From assembly GCF_010093225.1 (NCBI RefSeq), contig NZ_PDWM01000017.1, positions 1-59,534 on the forward strand: DNA of 59,534 bases, given 5' to 3'. The notes beneath the pieces are model-generated. The model had not been told where the DNA came from and did no database searches. It saw only the letters and a list, made by a program, of their open reading frames with translations. Of this stretch, positions 44,036 to 52,488 are shown piece after piece. Position 1 is the first letter of the stretch, and every line of letters begins with the position of its first letter. Source of the DNA: Pseudoxanthomonas koreensis (GTDB lineage Bacteria > Pseudomonadota > Gammaproteobacteria > Xanthomonadales > Xanthomonadaceae). The translations under genes were made by a program, and so were the position numbers.

Positions 44036-46414
44036 GTGGACCTGACCCGGCGCGAACTGCTCAAGGCCACCGCTGCCGCCGTCGGCAGCGGTGCGCTCGG
44101 TGGCGTGGCCGGCGTGGCTGCGGTCACGGCCGCATCCGCACCCACGACCGCGCCCGAACCGCTGCGCCTGTGGTACCGGCGCCCCGCCACGCAATGGGTC
44201 GAGGCGCTGCCGCTGGGCAACGGCCGGCTCGGGGCGATGGTCTGGGGCGGCGGCAGGTACGAGCGCCTGCAACTCAACGAGGACACGCTGTACGCCGGCG
44301 GCCCGTACGACCCGACGCCGCCGGACGCACTGGCCGCATTGCCGGAGGTGCGCCGTCTGCTGTTCGCCGGCCGCTACGCCGAGGCCGAAGCGCTGGCCAA
44401 CGCGAAGATGATGGGCCGGCCGAAGAAGCAGATGCCCTACCAGCCGCTGGGCGACCTGCAGCTGGATTTCCTCGAGATCTCCGACGTCAACGGCTACCGC
44501 CGCGAACTGGACCTGGACCGTGCGCTGGCGACCAGTACGTTCGAGGCCCGCGGCATGCAGCACCTGCGCGAGGTGTTCGTCTCGCCGGTGGACCAGTGCA
44601 TCGCCGTGCGCCTTTCCGCCGACAAGGCCGGGCGCATCGGCCTGCGCATCGGCCTGGACAGCGACCACGCCGATACCGGAGTGCTCGCCGACGGTGACGA
44701 CGGCCTGCTGCTGCGTGGCCGCAACGGCGACGCCTTCGGCATCGAAGGCCGGCTGCGTTTCGCCCTGCGCCTGAAGGTGATGCCGAAGGGCGGCACCCTG
44801 CGCCGCCTCGGCGACCGCATCGAAGTGGCCAAGGCCGACGAAGTGGTGCTGCTGCTGACCGCCGCCACCAGCTTCATCGCCTTCGACGACACCAGCGGTG
44901 ATCCGGAAGGCATTACCCGGCGCCAGCTCGACGCCGCCGCGAAGAAACCGTGGGACGAGCTGCTCGCCGCGCACCAGGCCGAGCACCGGCGCCTGTTCCG
45001 CCGCGTCGACCTCGACCTGGGCCGCACACCCGAAGCCATTGCCGCGCTGCCGACCGACGAGCGCGTGGCCCGCTTCGCCGAGGGCGGCGACCCGGGACTG
45101 GCCGCGCTCTACCACCAGTTCGGCCGCTACCTGCTGGTCGGCTGCTCGCGGCCCGGCAGCCAGCCGGCCAACCTGCAGGGCATCTGGAACGACCTGCTCT
45201 CGCCGCCGTGGGAGAGCAAGTACACGATCAACATCAACACCGAGATGAACTACTGGCCGGCCGAGGCCAATGCGCTGGGCGAGTGCGTCGAGCCGCTGGA
45301 ACGGATGGTGGCCGAACTGGCCGCGGCCGGCGAAGAGACTGCGCGGCGCATGTACGGCGCCCCCGGTTGGGTGGTTCACCACAACACCGACCTGTGGCGG
45401 CGCACCGCGCCGATCGATGGCGCCGAATGGGGCCTGTGGCCGACCGGCGGCGCCTGGCTGCTGCAGCACCTGTGGGACCGCTGGGACTACGGCCGCGAGC
45501 CGGGCTACCTGGAAAAGGTGTGGCCGCTGTTCAAGGGCGCGGCCGAGTTCCATGCCGCCACCCTGGTCGAAGATCCCGACACGGGAGCGATGGTCACCGC
45601 GCCGTCGATCTCGCCGGAGAACGTGCATCCGTTCGGCGCGACGCTATGCGCCGGCCCGTCGATGGACGCGCAGCTGCTGCGCGACCTGTTCGGCCAGTGC
45701 ATCGAAATCGCCGGCGAACTGGGCGTGGACGCGGAGCTGGCGGCCAGGCTCGAAGCGCTGCGCCAGCGCCTGCCGCCGCACCGGATCGGCAAGGCCGGCC
45801 AGTTGCAGGAATGGCAGCAGGACTGGGACATGGACGTGCCGGAGATCCACCACCGCCACGTCTCCCACCTGTACGCGCTGCATCCGTCCAGCCAGGTCAA
45901 CGTGCGCGACACGCCGGAGCTGGCCGCCGCCGCTCGCCGCTCGCTGGAGATCCGCGGCGACGAGGCCACCGGCTGGGGCATCGGCTGGCGCCTGAACCTG
46001 TGGGCGCGGCTGCGCGACGCCGAGCGCGCGTACCAGGTGCTGGCGATGCTGGTCAGCCCCGCGCGCACCTACCCGAACCTGTTCGACGCCCATCCGCCGT
46101 TCCAGATCGACGGCAACTTCGGCGGCACCGCCGGCATCACCGAGATGCTGCTGCAGAGCTGGGGCGGTTCGGTGTTCCTGCTGCCGGCGCTGCCGCAGGC
46201 CTGGCCCGACGGCCGGGTGCGCGGGCTGCGTGTGCGCGGTGCGGCGGGCGTGGACCTGGAGTGGGCGGGCGGGCAGCTGCACCGCGCGCGCGTGGCCAGC
46301 GACCGCGGTGGCCGCTACCGCATCGAATACGGCGGCCAGGTGCTGGAACTGGAACTGGCCGCGGGCGAGTCGGCGGCACTGGCATGGCAGGGCGGCCGGC
46401 TGGTGCGGGCATGA
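44036..46414 (+). CDS. GH95 alpha-L-fucosidase, Tat-exported
   Basis: A 792-residue GH95 enzyme, which removes alpha-1,2-linked L-fucose from xyloglucan galactose (or L-galactose in some members). A GTG start with AAGGAG ribosome binding site gives a twin-arginine signal TRRELLKATAAAV, so it is exported folded; the others in the locus use Sec or lipoprotein signals. Conserved family segments are LPLGNGRLGAMVWGG, NTEMNYWPAEANALGE (Asn405 region), and QIDGNFGGTAGITEML (Asp692), which hold the catalytic Asn/Asp system. It is the last enzyme of the GH74 operon. Confidence 0.92.
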   Translation: MDLTRRELLKATAAAVGSGALGGVAGVAAVTAASAPTTAPEPLRLWYRRPATQWVEALPLGNGRLGAMVWGGGRYERLQLNEDTLYAGGPYDPTPPDALAALPEVRRLLFAGRYAEAEALANAKMMGRPKKQMPYQPLGDLQLDFLEISDVNGYRRELDLDRALATSTFEARGMQHLREVFVSPVDQCIAVRLSADKAGRIGLRIGLDSDHADTGVLADGDDGLLLRGRNGDAFGIEGRLRFALRLKVMPKGGTLRRLGDRIEVAKADEVVLLLTAATSFIAFDDTSGDPEGITRRQLDAAAKKPWDELLAAHQAEHRRLFRRVDLDLGRTPEAIAALPTDERVARFAEGGDPGLAALYHQFGRYLLVGCSRPGSQPANLQGIWNDLLSPPWESKYTININTEMNYWPAEANALGECVEPLERMVAELAAAGEETARRMYGAPGWVVHHNTDLWRRTAPIDGAEWGLWPTGGAWLLQHLWDRWDYGREPGYLEKVWPLFKGAAEFHAATLVEDPDTGAMVTAPSISPENVHPFGATLCAGPSMDAQLLRDLFGQCIEIAGELGVDAELAARLEALRQRLPPHRIGKAGQLQEWQQDWDMDVPEIHHRHVSHLYALHPSSQVNVRDTPELAAAARRSLEIRGDEATGWGIGWRLNLWARLRDAERAYQVLAMLVSPARTYPNLFDAHPPFQIDGNFGGTAGITEMLLQSWGGSVFLLPALPQAWPDGRVRGLRVRGAAGVDLEWAGGQLHRARVASDRGGRYRIEYGGQVLELELAAGESAALAWQGGRLVRA

Positions 46415-46504
46415 TCGGGAGCGTTGCAAACCCGCCGGTGAAGGCGCTGGCAGTACGGGTAAGCTGTGGCGCGGTCCGCTGTTCCTGCGGGCCGCGTGGT
46501 TGGA

Positions 46505-46555
46505 CGGTCCGCGTGCGGCGGACCGCGGGGGAGGGCGCACCGGCGTGCCGGTGCG
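46505..46555 (+). other. Two consecutive perfect hairpins between GH95 and the MFS gene
   Basis: CGGTCCGC (46505-46512) pairs with GCGGACCG (46518-46525); CGCACCGGC (46536-46544) pairs with GCCGGTGCG (46547-46555). Neither has a T-run. They lie in the 169-bp leader of the MFS gene and may protect the upstream operon transcript from 3' decay or reduce transporter expression relative to the enzymes. Confidence 0.55.
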
Positions 46556-46583
46556 GAAGACCAATACGACGACAAGGGTTGAA

Positions 46584-48014
46584 ATGAGCAGTCCATCCAT
46601 CGCCGGCCAGACGGCCGCGCAAGGCGGGGAAAACACCCGCTTCATAATCCTGATCAGCTGCGTGGCCACGATCGGTGGCTTCCTGTTCGGCTTCGACAGC
46701 GGCGTGATCAACGGCACCGTCGATGGCCTGCAGCAGGCGTTCGGTTCGAGCAAGGCCGCGCTCGGTTTCGAGGTCGCCTCGATGCTGCTGGGCTGCGCGA
46801 TCGGCGCGTTCTTCGCCGGCCGCCTGGCCGACCGCTGGGGCCGGCGCAGCGTGCTGATCATCTCGGCGGTCCTGTTCCTGCTGTCGGCCATCGGCGCCGG
46901 CGCGGCATCCAGCTCGCTGATGTTCATCGTCGCGCGCGTGCTCGGCGGCTTCGCCGTCGGCGCGGCCAGCGTGATGTCCCCGGCCTACATCGCCGAAGTG
47001 GCGCCGGCGCGTTACCGCGGCCGCCTGGCCACGGTGCAGCAGATCGCGATCATCTCCGGCCTGTTCGCCGCGTTCCTGAGCAACTACCTGCTGGCCAGGA
47101 CCGCCGGCGCGTCGACCGAGGCGCTGTGGGGTGGCTATCCGGCCTGGCGCTGGATGTTCTGGATGATGGCGTTCCCGTCGGCGCTGTTCCTGGTGCTGCT
47201 GCTGGTGATCCCGGAGAGTCCGCGCTACCTGGTGGTGAAGCGGCGCAAGGACGACGCGCTGGCCGTGCTCACGCGCCTGTTCGGCGCCGGTGAGGCGCAG
47301 GCCAAGCTGGCCGAGATCGATGCCTCGCTGTCGCAGGACCACCATCGCCCGAGCCTGTCGGACCTGGTCAACAGGGCGACCGGAAAGATCCGCCCGATCG
47401 TGTGGGTCGGTATCGGTCTTGCCACCTTCCAGCAGCTGGTCGGCATCAACGTGGTGTTCTACTACGGTGCGGTGCTGTGGCAGGCGGTGGGCTTCTCCGA
47501 ATCCGACGCGCTGCTGATCAACGTGCTGTCCGGCGCGTTGAGCATCGGTGCCTGCATCGTCACCGTGCTGCTGATCGACAAGGTCGGGCGCAAGCCGCTG
47601 CTGTGGGTCGGCTCGGTGGGCATGTCGGTCACCCTGGCGCTGGTGGTGTGGGCGTTCTCCAGCGGTTCGCTGGTGGACGGCCACCTGCAGTTGCCCGGCG
47701 GCATGGGCACGCTGGCGCTGGTCGCGGCCAATGCCTACGTGGTGTTCTTCAACATCTCCTGGGGTCCGGTGATGTGGGTGATGCTGGGCGAGATGTTCCC
47801 GAACCAGATCCGCGGCTCGGCGCTGGCGGTGGCCGGCGCGGCGCAGTGGACCTCCAACTTCGCCGTCACCATGACCTTCCCGATCCTGCTCGCCGGCATC
47901 GGCCTGGCGGCGACCTACAGCATCTACATGGTCGCGGCGGTGCTCTCCGTGTTCTTCGTCCTGCGCTACGTGAAGGAGACCAAGGGCAAGGAGCTGGAGC
48001 AGATGGAGGGCTGA
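46584..48014 (+). CDS. MFS sugar porter (sugar:H+ symporter)
   Basis: A 476-residue inner membrane transporter of the sugar porter family (XylE/GalP type) with 12 predicted membrane segments. Signatures: GGFLFGFDSGVINGT in helix 1, DRWGRRSVL after helix 2, PESPRYLV after helix 6, QQLVGINVVFYY in helix 7, DKVGRKPLL after helix 8, and the terminal KETKGKELEQ. Placement after the enzymes that release xylose, galactose and fucose suggests it brings one of these monosaccharides, or glucose, into the cytoplasm; which one cannot be told. It is followed by a strong terminator. Confidence 0.9.
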   Translation: MSSPSIAGQTAAQGGENTRFIILISCVATIGGFLFGFDSGVINGTVDGLQQAFGSSKAALGFEVASMLLGCAIGAFFAGRLADRWGRRSVLIISAVLFLLSAIGAGAASSSLMFIVARVLGGFAVGAASVMSPAYIAEVAPARYRGRLATVQQIAIISGLFAAFLSNYLLARTAGASTEALWGGYPAWRWMFWMMAFPSALFLVLLLVIPESPRYLVVKRRKDDALAVLTRLFGAGEAQAKLAEIDASLSQDHHRPSLSDLVNRATGKIRPIVWVGIGLATFQQLVGINVVFYYGAVLWQAVGFSESDALLINVLSGALSIGACIVTVLLIDKVGRKPLLWVGSVGMSVTLALVVWAFSSGSLVDGHLQLPGGMGTLALVAANAYVVFFNISWGPVMWVMLGEMFPNQIRGSALAVAGAAQWTSNFAVTMTFPILLAGIGLAATYSIYMVAAVLSVFFVLRYVKETKGKELEQMEG

Positions 48015-48154
48015 GCCCGGTGGTCCGGTCGTGGCGCGCGCCACGACCGGGCACGGGGGCAGGCCCGGCGCGGTCGCTGCCCGCCGGGCCGGTTTCCGGG
48101 GCGGGGCCGGGCGACCCGGCAAGGCAGGGGGGTGCCCCCGGGCCCGGAAACGAA

Positions 48155-48184
48155 AAAACCCCGCGGATGCGGGGTTTTCCTTTG
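48155..48184 (+). terminator. Intrinsic terminator ending the xyloglucan locus
   Basis: AAAACCCCGC (48155-48164) pairs with GCGGGGTTTT (48169-48178) over a GGAT loop with T-rich continuation. It is symmetric, so it also stops transcription of tRNA-Glu from the other side. The gap 48015-48199 is otherwise featureless. Confidence 0.95.
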
Positions 48185-48199
48185 CTCCGGCCGGCGGAG

Positions 48200-48274
48200 T
48201 GGCGCTCCCTAGGGGACTCGAACCCCTGTTTTAGCCTTGAGAGGGCCACGTCCTAACCACTAGACGAAGGGAGC
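48200..48274 (-). tRNA. tRNA-Glu (anticodon CUC)
   Basis: A 75-base tRNA on the minus strand. The acceptor GCTCCCT pairs with AGGGAGC, followed by G and encoded CCA (plus-strand TGG 48200-48202). The anticodon loop CTCTCAA gives anticodon CTC (48239-48241), specific for GAG codons, fitting a high-GC genome. The T-arm is CAGGGGTTCGAGTCCCCT-like. Confidence 0.95.
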
Positions 48275-48302
48275 GTCGGGGTGTCGCCGGCGAAGGCGCG
48301 CT

Positions 48303-48331
48303 AGTATATTCACGCGCCCGCCGGACGGCAA
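48303..48331 (-). promoter_or_regulatory. Strong sigma-70 promoter of tRNA-Glu
   Basis: On the minus strand, TTGCCG (48331-48326), 17 bases, TATACT (48308-48303), then a GC-rich discriminator. It lies in the short divergent gap with pcnB. Confidence 0.75.
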
Positions 48332-48367
48332 TCGGTCCGGCACGTTCCCGTTCACGGAAGCACGCCC

Positions 48368-49699
48368 ATCAATCCGCAAGCCCTCCCGCAGCCCATCCTG
48401 CGCCGCATTCCCCGCGACCAGCACATCCTCTCGCGCAAGGACGTCAGCCCCAATGCGCTGCGCGTGCTCTACCGCCTGCGCGAGGGCGGCTTCGGCGCCT
48501 ACCTGGTCGGCGGCGCGGTGCGCGACCTGCTGCTGGGCATGCATCCGAAGGATTTCGACGTGGCCACCGATGCCACGCCCGAGCAGGTCAAGCAGCTGTT
48601 CCGCAACTGCCGCCTGATCGGCCGCCGCTTCCGCCTGGCCCACGTGGTCTACGGTCGCGAGATCATCGAGGTCGCCACCTTCCGCGCCAACGTCGACGAC
48701 GGCAGCGGCGACCGCGAGGTCGAGGACGGGCGCCTGGTCCGCGACAACGTCTACGGCAGCATCGAGGACGATGCGGTCCGCCGCGACTTCACCTGCAATG
48801 CCCTGTACTACGCGATCGAGGACTTCTCGGTGCGCGACTACGTGGGCGGCTACGAGGACGTGCAGGCGCGGGTGATGCGCCTGATCGGCGACCCGGAAAC
48901 ACGCTACCGCGAAGACCCGGTGCGGATGCTGCGCGCGGTGCGGCTGGCGGCGAAGCTCGGCTTCAGCATCGAGCCGGCCACCGCCGCGCCGATCCCGCGG
49001 CTGGCGCCGCTGCTGGGCGAGGCTGCGCCGGCGCGGCTGTTCGAGGAAATGCTCAAGCTGTTCCTGTCCGGGCACGCGGTGGCCAGCTTCGAGGGCCTGG
49101 AAGCGCACGGCCTGCTCGGCGCGCTGCTGCCGGAAACCGCCGCCGCGCTGCGCTCCAACCGCAGCGGCGCGCTGCGGCGGATGCTGCTGCAGGGCCTGGC
49201 CAACACCGATGCGCGGGTGGCCGCCGACGAGCCGGTGTCGCCGGCGTTCCTGTTCGCGCTGCTGCTGTGGCCGGCCTACTGCCGTGCCCTGGCCGGGCTG
49301 CAGGCGCAGGGCATGCACGCCGAAGAAGCGCAGCGCCGCGCCGCCGACCGGGTCACCCTGCACCAGGTGCAGACAATTGCTTTGCCCAAGCGCTTCTCGC
49401 TGCCGATGCAGGAGATCTGGCTGCTGCAGTCGCGCTTCTCCAGCCGCCAGCGCAAGCGCGTGTTCCGCCTGCTGGCGCATCCGCGCTTCCGCGCCGCCTT
49501 CGACTTCCTGGTGCTGCGCCAGGTCGCGTCGGATTCGCACGCGGCCGACGTGGAATTCTGGAAGGAGGCGCAGCGCACTTCCGGCGACGAACTGTCGGCC
49601 AGCCTGGAGGCCGCCGGCGCGGCCGCCGAAGGGGACGACGATGCGCCCGGACGCCGCCGTCGCCGTCGCCGTCGTCGCGGGCCCGTCGCCGCCGAATGA
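48368..49699 (+). CDS. pcnB: Poly(A) polymerase I, apparent ATC start codon
   Basis: PcnB adds poly(A) tails that target RNA for decay. The class II nucleotidyltransferase motif is GGAVRDLLLGMHPKDFDVATDA, in two adjacent blocks (GGAVRDLLLG, then DFDVATDA with the two catalytic Asp). The C-terminal tail is Arg-rich. The conserved N terminus RRIPRDQHILSRKDVSPNAL lies upstream of the first GTG (48464), yet between the in-frame stop at 48302 and that GTG there is no ATG, GTG or TTG. GGAAG at 48356-48360 sits 7 bases before ATC at 48368, the best start. E. coli pcnB is known to use AUU. 443 residues; overlaps folK by ATGA. Confidence 0.9.
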   Translation: MNPQALPQPILRRIPRDQHILSRKDVSPNALRVLYRLREGGFGAYLVGGAVRDLLLGMHPKDFDVATDATPEQVKQLFRNCRLIGRRFRLAHVVYGREIIEVATFRANVDDGSGDREVEDGRLVRDNVYGSIEDDAVRRDFTCNALYYAIEDFSVRDYVGGYEDVQARVMRLIGDPETRYREDPVRMLRAVRLAAKLGFSIEPATAAPIPRLAPLLGEAAPARLFEEMLKLFLSGHAVASFEGLEAHGLLGALLPETAAALRSNRSGALRRMLLQGLANTDARVAADEPVSPAFLFALLLWPAYCRALAGLQAQGMHAEEAQRRAADRVTLHQVQTIALPKRFSLPMQEIWLLQSRFSSRQRKRVFRLLAHPRFRAAFDFLVLRQVASDSHAADVEFWKEAQRTSGDELSASLEAAGAAAEGDDDAPGRRRRRRRRRGPVAAE

Positions 49700-50232
49700 G
49701 CGCGGGCGCCCCGCCGGTCCACGCCTGCATCGGCCTGGGCGCAAACCTGGGCCGGCCGGTCGAAGGTCTGCGCGCCGCGGCCGCCGCGCTGGCGGCATTG
49801 CCGGACACCCGCCTGCTGGCGCTCTCGCGCTTTTATCGCACCCCGGCCTGGGGCCGGCTGGACCAGCCGGATTTCGTCAACGCCGCCGCACTGCTGCGGA
49901 CCCGGCTGGCGCCGCTGGCGCTGCTGGAGGCGTTGCTGCGGATCGAGCGCGAAGCGGGCCGCGAACGGGATGCCGATTCGCGCTGGGGGCCGCGCGTGCT
50001 TGACCTGGATCTGCTGCTGTACGGCGGCCGCGTGCTCGACCTGCCGGGCCTGCGCGTGCCGCACCCGCACCTGCACGAGCGTGCCTTTGCCATGGTGCCG
50101 CTGGCCGAGATCGCGCCCGCCGAGCCGTTCCCCGGCCATGGCACCGTCGCCGACGCCCTGCGCGGCCTGGATCCCGGGCAGTCCGGTGCAGGCGCGATCG
50201 AGCCGTTGGACGGGCCCGCGGGGATGGGTTGA
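49696..50232 (+). CDS. folK: 2-amino-4-hydroxy-6-hydroxymethyldihydropteridine pyrophosphokinase
   Basis: HPPK transfers pyrophosphate to the pterin in folate synthesis. The 178-residue protein has the N-terminal CIGLGANLGRPVEGL, SRFYRTPAWGRLDQPDFVNA, and the signature RWGPRVLDLDLLLYGG, which carries the two Mg-binding Asp. PHPHLHERAF and VPLAEIAP near the end are canonical. Translation is coupled to pcnB through an ATGA overlap. The pcnB-folK-pan order is typical of gamma-proteobacteria. Confidence 0.95.
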   Translation: MSAGAPPVHACIGLGANLGRPVEGLRAAAAALAALPDTRLLALSRFYRTPAWGRLDQPDFVNAAALLRTRLAPLALLEALLRIEREAGRERDADSRWGPRVLDLDLLLYGGRVLDLPGLRVPHPHLHERAFAMVPLAEIAPAEPFPGHGTVADALRGLDPGQSGAGAIEPLDGPAGMG

Positions 50233-50378
50233 TCCGCCGCCAGGGTCAGCCGGGCCACGGGTAGTTGCCGGAAAACGGGCCTGCGCGTCCGGCGCCCGCG
50301 GCGGGGAGAAGAGCGCTTCTTCGACCCTTCCGGGCCGCAGGGTGGGCATAATGCCCGCCTGCCGAACCGGATACCTTG

Positions 50379-51194
50379 ATGAGCGTACATGCCGAGCAGA
50401 AGCCGTGGACCGTGCCCGCGCTGGCCGAAGCCAAGCGCCAGGGCCGCCGGCTGGCGATGCTGACCGCCTACGACGCCGGCTTTGCCCGGGTCATGGACGG
50501 CAATGGCATCGACCTGGTCCTGGTCGGCGATTCGCTGGGCATGGTCGTGCAGGGCCACGCGTCGCCCTTGCCGGTGACGGTGGCCGACATGGCTTACCAC
50601 ACCGCCGCGGTGGCCCGGGTGCTCACGCAGGCACTGCTGGTGGCCGACCTGCCGTTCCAGGCCGACGCGACGCCGGCGCGTGCGCTGGATGCCTCGGTGG
50701 CACTGCTCCAGGCCGGTGCGCAGATGGTCAAGCTGGAAGGCGCCGGTCCCAAGCTCGAGGTGATCCGCTTCCTGGCCGCGCGCGACATCCCGGTCTGTTC
50801 GCACCTGGGCCTGACCCCGCAGTCGGTGCTCAAGCTCGGCGGTTACAAGGTGCAGGGCAGGGAGCAGGCCGCCGCGGCGCAGCTGCTCGCCGATGCGCGC
50901 GCGGTCGTCGAGGCCGGCGCCTCGCTGCTGGTGCTCGAATGCGTGCCGACTCCGCTGGCCAGGGAGATCACCGCCGCGGTGCCCGTGCCCACCATCGGGA
51001 TAGGCGCCGGCCCGCACTGCGATGGCCAGGTGCTGGTGCTGCACGACATGCTCGGCCTGGACAGCGGTCATCGCCGGCCGCGCTTCGTCAAGGATTTCCT
51101 CGCCGAAGGCGGCTCGGTCGCCGGCGCGTTCCGCGCCTATGCCGAGGCGGTGCGCGACGGAAGCTTCCCCGACGCCGGGCACGCCTACGCCTGA
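50379..51194 (+). CDS. panB: 3-methyl-2-oxobutanoate hydroxymethyltransferase
   Basis: PanB makes ketopantoate from ketoisovalerate, first step of the pantothenate branch. 271 residues, with metal-binding Asp in [14 protein letters not shown] and DMAYHT, KLEGAG for the catalytic Lys-Glu region, and [20 protein letters not shown] near the end. The ATG at 50379 is used; a TTG immediately upstream is equally in frame. The 146-bp gap after folK contains CATAAT at 50347-50352, a possible -10 box, but no convincing -35. Confidence 0.97.
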   Translation: MSVHAEQKPWTVPALAEAKRQGRRLAMLTAYDAGFARVMDGNGIDLVLVGDSLGMVVQGHASPLPVTVADMAYHTAAVARVLTQALLVADLPFQADATPARALDASVALLQAGAQMVKLEGAGPKLEVIRFLAARDIPVCSHLGLTPQSVLKLGGYKVQGREQAAAAQLLADARAVVEAGASLLVLECVPTPLAREITAAVPVPTIGIGAGPHCDGQVLVLHDMLGLDSGHRRPRFVKDFLAEGGSVAGAFRAYAEAVRDGSFPDAGHAYA

Positions 51195-51242
51195 GCCGGC
51201 CTCCGGGCCGCCACTCCGCCACGCCACTCGAAGCACGGGAAC

Positions 51243-52085
51243 ATGATCGAAACCATCACCGGACTGGATGCCCTGCGCGAGCGCGTGCGCGGCTGGAAGC
51301 GCGAGGGCCTGCGGGTGGGCTTCGTCCCGACCATGGGCAACCTGCACGCCGGTCATTACTCGCTGGTGATGCTGGCCCGGCAGTATGCCGACCGCGTGGT
51401 CTCCAGCGTGTTCGTCAATCCGACCCAGTTCGGTCCGAACGAGGACTTCACCCGTTACCCGCGCACGCCCGACGCCGATACCGCCGGCCTGGAAGGCGCC
51501 GGCTGCGACGTGCTGTGGCTGCCGACGGTCGAGTCGATGTATCCGTTCGGGGTGGAGCTGGCCTCGCACGTGCACGTGCCGGGCGTGAGCGCAGTGCTGG
51601 AGGGCGAATGCCGCCCCGGCCACTTCGACGGCGTGTGCACCGTGGTCAGCCGCCTGTTCCACCAGGTGCTGCCGGACGTGGCCGCGTTCGGCAAGAAGGA
51701 CTACCAGCAGCTGGCGGTGATCCGGCAGCTGGTGGCCGACCTGCAGTTCCCGATCGAAATCGTCGGCGGCGGCATCGTCCGCGAGGCCGACGGCCTGGCG
51801 ATGAGTTCGCGCAACCAGTACCTGGGCGCGGAGGAGCGCCCGCGCGCGGCCACGATCCACCGCGTGCTGCTCGGCATGCGCACCGCGCACCAGGCCGGCG
51901 CGCCGCGTACGGTGGTCGAGGCGCAGGCGGGCGAGGAGCTGCGCCAGGCGGGTTTCGCGGTGGACTACGCCGCGCTGCGCCGGCCCGACCTGTCCGAGCC
52001 GCTGGACGGCGAGACCGGCCCGAAGGTGGCGCTGGTCGCCGCGCGGCTGGGCCGGACCCGGCTGATCGACAACATCGAATTCTGA
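51243..52085 (+). CDS. panC: Pantothenate synthetase
   Basis: PanC joins pantoate and beta-alanine using ATP. 280 residues, with the nucleotide-binding [15 protein letters not shown] (HIGH-like His pair), [30 protein letters not shown], and the MSSRN segment that corresponds to KMSKS. It lies 48 bp after panB and 22 bp before panD. All active-site blocks are intact. Confidence 0.97.
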   Translation: MIETITGLDALRERVRGWKREGLRVGFVPTMGNLHAGHYSLVMLARQYADRVVSSVFVNPTQFGPNEDFTRYPRTPDADTAGLEGAGCDVLWLPTVESMYPFGVELASHVHVPGVSAVLEGECRPGHFDGVCTVVSRLFHQVLPDVAAFGKKDYQQLAVIRQLVADLQFPIEIVGGGIVREADGLAMSSRNQYLGAEERPRAATIHRVLLGMRTAHQAGAPRTVVEAQAGEELRQAGFAVDYAALRRPDLSEPLDGETGPKVALVAARLGRTRLIDNIEF

Positions 52086-52107
52086 AGCCCCGAGAGTTGA
52101 ACGACCG

Positions 52108-52488
52108 ATGCACCTGACCCTGCTCAAAGCCAAGATCCACCGCGCCACCGTCACCCATTCCGAGCTCAACTACGAAGGCTCGGTGGCGATCGACGGGCTG
52201 CTGCTCGATGCCACCGGCATCCGCGAGTTCGAGCAGGTGCACGTGTGGGACGTGACCAACGGCAGCCGCTTCACCACCTACGCGATCCGCGCCGACGAGG
52301 GCAGCGGCATCATCTCGCTCAATGGCGGCGCCGCGCGCCACGTGCAGGTGGGCGACCTGGTGATCATCGCCGCGTTCGCCCAGCTCGACGCCGCCGAAGC
52401 GGCCACGTTCAAGCCCGACCTGGTCTACGTGGACGCCGGCAACCGCATCACCCATACCAACCACAGCATCCCCAAGCAGGCCGCCTGA
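52108..52488 (+). CDS. panD: Aspartate 1-decarboxylase proenzyme
   Basis: PanD makes beta-alanine from aspartate. The 126-residue proenzyme self-cleaves between Gly24 and Ser25 (NYEGSVAID) to form the pyruvoyl group. Lys9, Tyr22 and Thr57-type residues ([12 protein letters not shown]) are present. Length equals the E. coli enzyme. Its TGA overlaps the pgi ATG by one base (TGATG). With panB and panC it completes pantothenate synthesis apart from ketopantoate reductase. Confidence 0.97.
   Translation: MHLTLLKAKIHRATVTHSELNYEGSVAIDGLLLDATGIREFEQVHVWDVTNGSRFTTYAIRADEGSGIISLNGGAARHVQVGDLVIIAAFAQLDAAEAATFKPDLVYVDAGNRITHTNHSIPKQAA

Noticed and set aside
46505-46555. Terminator between GH95 and the MFS gene
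   Set aside because: The two hairpins are perfect but lack a T-run, so I list them as structures of unknown effect rather than a terminator.
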